Assembly: GCA_036501535.1 (NCBI GenBank) | Contig: DASYAE010000054.1 | Span: forward strand, 1-43,639 | Length of the DNA: 43,639 nucleotides | Origin: DASYAE01 sp036501535 | Lineage (GTDB): Bacteria; Actinomycetota; Actinomycetes; Streptomycetales; Catenulisporaceae | Direction: 5' to 3' | Part shown: piece after piece, positions 41,796 through 43,639 of the stretch | Position numbering within the stretch: position 1 is the first letter of the stretch | Layout of the letters: every line of letters begins with the position of its first letter | Notes under the pieces: generated by a model | What the model was told of the DNA's origin: nothing | What the model saw: only the letters and a program-made list of their open reading frames with translations | The model's database searches: none | Position numbers and translations under genes: made by a program

Positions 41796-42125
41796 ATGTC
41801 CTTCGCTGATGACTTCGTGCATTGCATGGCCGAGGCCGGAGCCACGATCCAGGTGGGCTCCGTGACCGAGCAGGACCACTTCACGCAGGCGGTCGCGTAC
41901 ATCCAGACCTGGCTCGACAGCCTGGACGAGTACGCGCGCGAGGGCTACGACGCCGCGACCACGGACCACCCGGTCTCCGCGGTGCTGGTCGAGGCGAACA
42001 TCGCCCCCGACCTCGGTGGCCTGATGGCCGACTTCGACGCGATGACCGGATGGCCGCTGACCACGCTGCTGCAGTGGTGCACGCACTGCGCCGGGCAGGC
42101 GGCCCAGAGCGTCCCGCAGCAGTGA
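41796..42125 (+). CDS. Small cysteine-containing protein of unknown function (109 aa)
   Basis: Family not recognised. The N-terminus M-S-F-A-D-D-F-V-H-C carries the F-x-x-C motif (Phe7, Cys10) also seen at 42178 and 17834. The acidic, soluble-looking middle has no membrane segment. The C-terminus has Cys95 and Cys98 in QWCTHCAG. The spacing from Cys10 to Cys95/98 (85-88) equals that in the two related proteins. ACAGGAG ends 4 bases before the ATG, a strong start. It is the first gene of a plus-strand cluster: this gene, the 101-aa gene and the MauE-like gene. No signal peptide is evident. Confidence 0.8.
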   Translation: MSFADDFVHCMAEAGATIQVGSVTEQDHFTQAVAYIQTWLDSLDEYAREGYDAATTDHPVSAVLVEANIAPDLGGLMADFDAMTGWPLTTLLQWCTHCAGQAAQSVPQQ

Positions 42126-42177
42126 GTCCGGCACGACACCCAGAGCGGCAGACCTCGAACCCGGAAAGTAGGACCAG

Positions 42178-42483
42178 ATGTCGTTGGACGACTTCAAGGC
42201 CTGCGCCGAGCACTCGCTCGGCGAGCAGGTCCACGCATGGGACGAGATGGTGGTCCAGCCCCTGATCGAGATCGGGCAGTGGTACAAGAAGCAGGACACG
42301 ACCATCGAGATCGTACTCGGCGGCGTGGCGGCGGCCGGCCTGAACTCGCTGATCGCCTGGCTCGCCAAGATCGTCGGCGTCTCGGCGGCGGAGGTGACCG
42401 GTCCGATCATCCTGGCCTTCGCGGTCGGCGTGGGCATCGGCACGGGACTCAACGTCGTGATCGACTGCGGTGCGAAACTCTGA
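42178..42483 (+). CDS. Small cysteine-containing, hydrophobic protein of unknown function (101 aa)
   Basis: Family not recognised. It starts M-S-L-D-D-F-K-A-C (Phe6, Cys9), has TTIEIVLGGVAAAGLNSLIAW as a first hydrophobic segment (about 42-62), GPIILAFAVGVGIGTGLNVV as a second (about 75-94), then VVID and Cys97. Start motif, E-I-V before the hydrophobic stretch, and V-x-I-D-Cys end all match the 108-aa protein at 17834. The Gly/Ala/Val helices could insert into membranes or form pores. AGGA precedes the ATG by 4-5 bases. It lies 52 bases after the 109-aa gene and 40 bases before the MauE-like gene. Confidence 0.8.
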   Translation: MSLDDFKACAEHSLGEQVHAWDEMVVQPLIEIGQWYKKQDTTIEIVLGGVAAAGLNSLIAWLAKIVGVSAAEVTGPIILAFAVGVGIGTGLNVVIDCGAKL

Positions 42484-42523
42484 GCTCGGCGCGGGATAGG
42501 CGGGATAGAACGAGGTTCGCCGG

Positions 42524-43408
42524 ATGCTTGCGGGAATCGGCACGGGGATCGCGTCGTGCCTCGGCGCGATCCTCGCCGTGGCCGGCCTGCTGAAGGCTTT
42601 GGACGTGACCGGCACGCGCCGGGCGCTGAGCCGTCTGCTTCCCCGTGGCCGCCGCGCGTCGTCGGCGTCGTCGCGCTGGCTTGCCTGGACCGCGCTCCTG
42701 CTGGCCCTCGCCGAGATCGGCTTAGGCGTCGCGCTGCTGCTTGCTCCGAGGGCGCGGGCCGTCGACGCCCTCGCACTCGCCCTGTTCGCCGCGTTCCCGT
42801 TCGTCGTGCGCCGGGCGCGCCGGCTGGGTGCGGCGTGCGGGTGCTTCGGGTCGTTCTCGACCCGCGTGTCAGGGCCCAAAGAGGCGGCGCGGGCCGCGGC
42901 GCTGGCGGTGTGCGCGGCGGCGATGTTCGGGCTCAATGCCGTCTGGGGCGCGGATCAGGCCTCGTGGATGTTCGCCATTGCCGGATTCGGCGCAGCGTCA
43001 GCCGCCGTCGTCCTGGCGGCGGCGCTGGCACCCCCGCGGCGCGCACGGCCGTGGCGACGGCGTCCGAACGCGGATCGACAAGACCCCGCGGCATGGCGTC
43101 CAACGCAGGTGTGGAACCGAATTCGTGTTCTGCGTCGGGTGCGGACGGATCCGCAGGTGCGCGAGGTCCTGGCCCGCGGCGCCCGGCGGGTGCGCTGGCG
43201 CCGGGCGAAGGTCGCCGTCTCCGGCCGGCCGGTCCGGATGACGCAGGTTCTAGTGTCCGGCGAGGCGTGTGCCCTGCACGTGATCATCCCGGTCACCGGA
43301 CGCCCGGCGGTGATCCTGTTCACCCCCGAGGGCCCACTGGTCCCGGGACGCGAGCCGCCCGGCCAGCGCCGCGCTGCCTCGGCCGCCGAGACTGTCGCCG
43401 AGGTCTGA
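42524..43408 (+). CDS. MauE/DoxX-like membrane protein with CxC motif
   Basis: 294 residues. The first 170 contain about four membrane helices in the MauE arrangement. Cys105 and Cys107 in ACGCFGSFS form the conserved C-x-C-F-G of MauE-type proteins, which are linked to disulfide or redox maturation of periplasmic and exported proteins. The last 120 residues are a basic hydrophilic extension (TDPQVREVLARGARRVRWRRAK and beyond) not expected in plain MauE. GAGG lies 8 bases before the ATG. It follows two small proteins with paired cysteines, so these may be its substrates; that is inference. Confidence 0.78.
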   Translation: MLAGIGTGIASCLGAILAVAGLLKALDVTGTRRALSRLLPRGRRASSASSRWLAWTALLLALAEIGLGVALLLAPRARAVDALALALFAAFPFVVRRARRLGAACGCFGSFSTRVSGPKEAARAAALAVCAAAMFGLNAVWGADQASWMFAIAGFGAASAAVVLAAALAPPRRARPWRRRPNADRQDPAAWRPTQVWNRIRVLRRVRTDPQVREVLARGARRVRWRRAKVAVSGRPVRMTQVLVSGEACALHVIIPVTGRPAVILFTPEGPLVPGREPPGQRRAASAAETVAEV

Positions 43409-43430
43409 TCCGCGCCGCTCCGATTCCCTG

Positions 43431-43459
43431 TTGCACGGTCGTGATCGTCCCAGTACGCT
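43431..43459 (+). promoter_or_regulatory. Candidate promoter for the gene at the right edge
   Basis: TTGCAC (43431-43436) and TACGCT (43454-43459) are 17 bases apart, 53 bases before the GTG at 43513. Confidence 0.5.
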
Positions 43460-43512
43460 GCGTTAATACGCTGGGGGCGTCCGGGGAGCGACGACGAGGG
43501 CGGGGGCTGATC

Positions 43513-43639
43513 GTGGCGAACGACGGGATCATGCAGGACTATCAGTCTGCGCAGGTCGCCTTCCAGACGGTCAATCAGTTCGGCGAGGACGTCAAGGGCA
43601 TGGGCCAGACCCTCACCGGCGTGCACGAGGATCTGCAGT
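43513..43639 (+). CDS. N-terminus of a possible WXG100-like small protein, cut by window edge
   Basis: 42 codons are visible from a GTG preceded by a G-rich RBS (GAGGGCGGGGG). The start V-A-N-D-G-I-M-Q-D-Y-Q and the following amphipathic helix (FQTVNQFGEDVKGMGQTL) resemble actinomycete WXG100/ESAT-6-type proteins secreted by type VII systems. The W-x-G turn would lie beyond the edge, so the call is tentative. Confidence 0.5.
   Translation, partial: MANDGIMQDYQSAQVAFQTVNQFGEDVKGMGQTLTGVHEDLQ

Overview
The window is high-GC DNA (about 70% G+C by eye, with strong third-position G/C in the coding frames) from an actinomycete. Signs of this are the split Ku/LigD-polymerase pair, a DUF6412-YidC pair, sugar ABC operons without their own ATPase, candidate leaderless transcripts and GTG starts. 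The species cannot be named from the sequence. I see no tRNA, rRNA, CRISPR array or intact insertion sequence.

Region 1 (1-11077) is a carbohydrate island. On the minus strand a secreted GH42-like glycoside hydrolase is followed by a GH38 alpha-mannosidase that runs off the left edge. Facing away from them is a plus-strand operon: sugar-binding lipoprotein, two permeases, ThuA-like protein, Gfo/Idh/MocA oxidoreductase and a PEP-mutase/isocitrate-lyase-like protein. Region 2 (11207-13028) is a minimal NHEJ pair, Ku and a stand-alone LigD polymerase domain.

Region 3 (13054-19949) is a mannan regulon: ROK sugar kinase, LacI-type regulator, secreted GH5 beta-mannanase and secreted GH26 beta-mannanase with a ricin-type lectin domain. 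Four copies of one 14-bp operator (consensus CTTAAYCGGTWTAG with variants) sit upstream of exactly these four genes. In the ROK promoter the operator fills the -35/-10 spacer. A 108-aa protein of unknown function lies between the two mannanase genes.

Region 4 (20254-28277) is mixed: DUF6412 protein and YidC/Oxa1 insertase, a FAH-family hydrolase/dehydratase, a Tat-exported type II cholesterol-oxidase-like flavoprotein, a polytopic membrane protein, a divergent XRE regulator/zinc-ribbon pair with matching 16-bp repeats near both starts, and a 165-aa protein of unknown function.

Region 5 (28442-41325) is the main object: a Pfa-like secondary-lipid (PUFA-synthase-type) megasynthase. It has KS-AT-ACP, then KR-DH in the -1 frame with no ordinary start codon, then a 2351-aa KS-CLF-AT-(FabA-like DH)x4-DH protein. 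No enoyl reductase, PPTase, thioesterase or terminal acyltransferase gene is present. A strong internal Shine-Dalgarno and in-frame ATG precede the linker-ACP part of the first protein.

Region 6 (41796-end) has two small cysteine-containing proteins, a MauE/DoxX-like membrane protein with a CxC motif, and the start of a possible WXG100-like gene. The two small proteins and the distant 108-aa protein share an N-terminal F-x-x-C motif and a second cysteine 85-88 residues later. This looks like an undescribed small-protein family that may be served by a disulfide-forming membrane protein.
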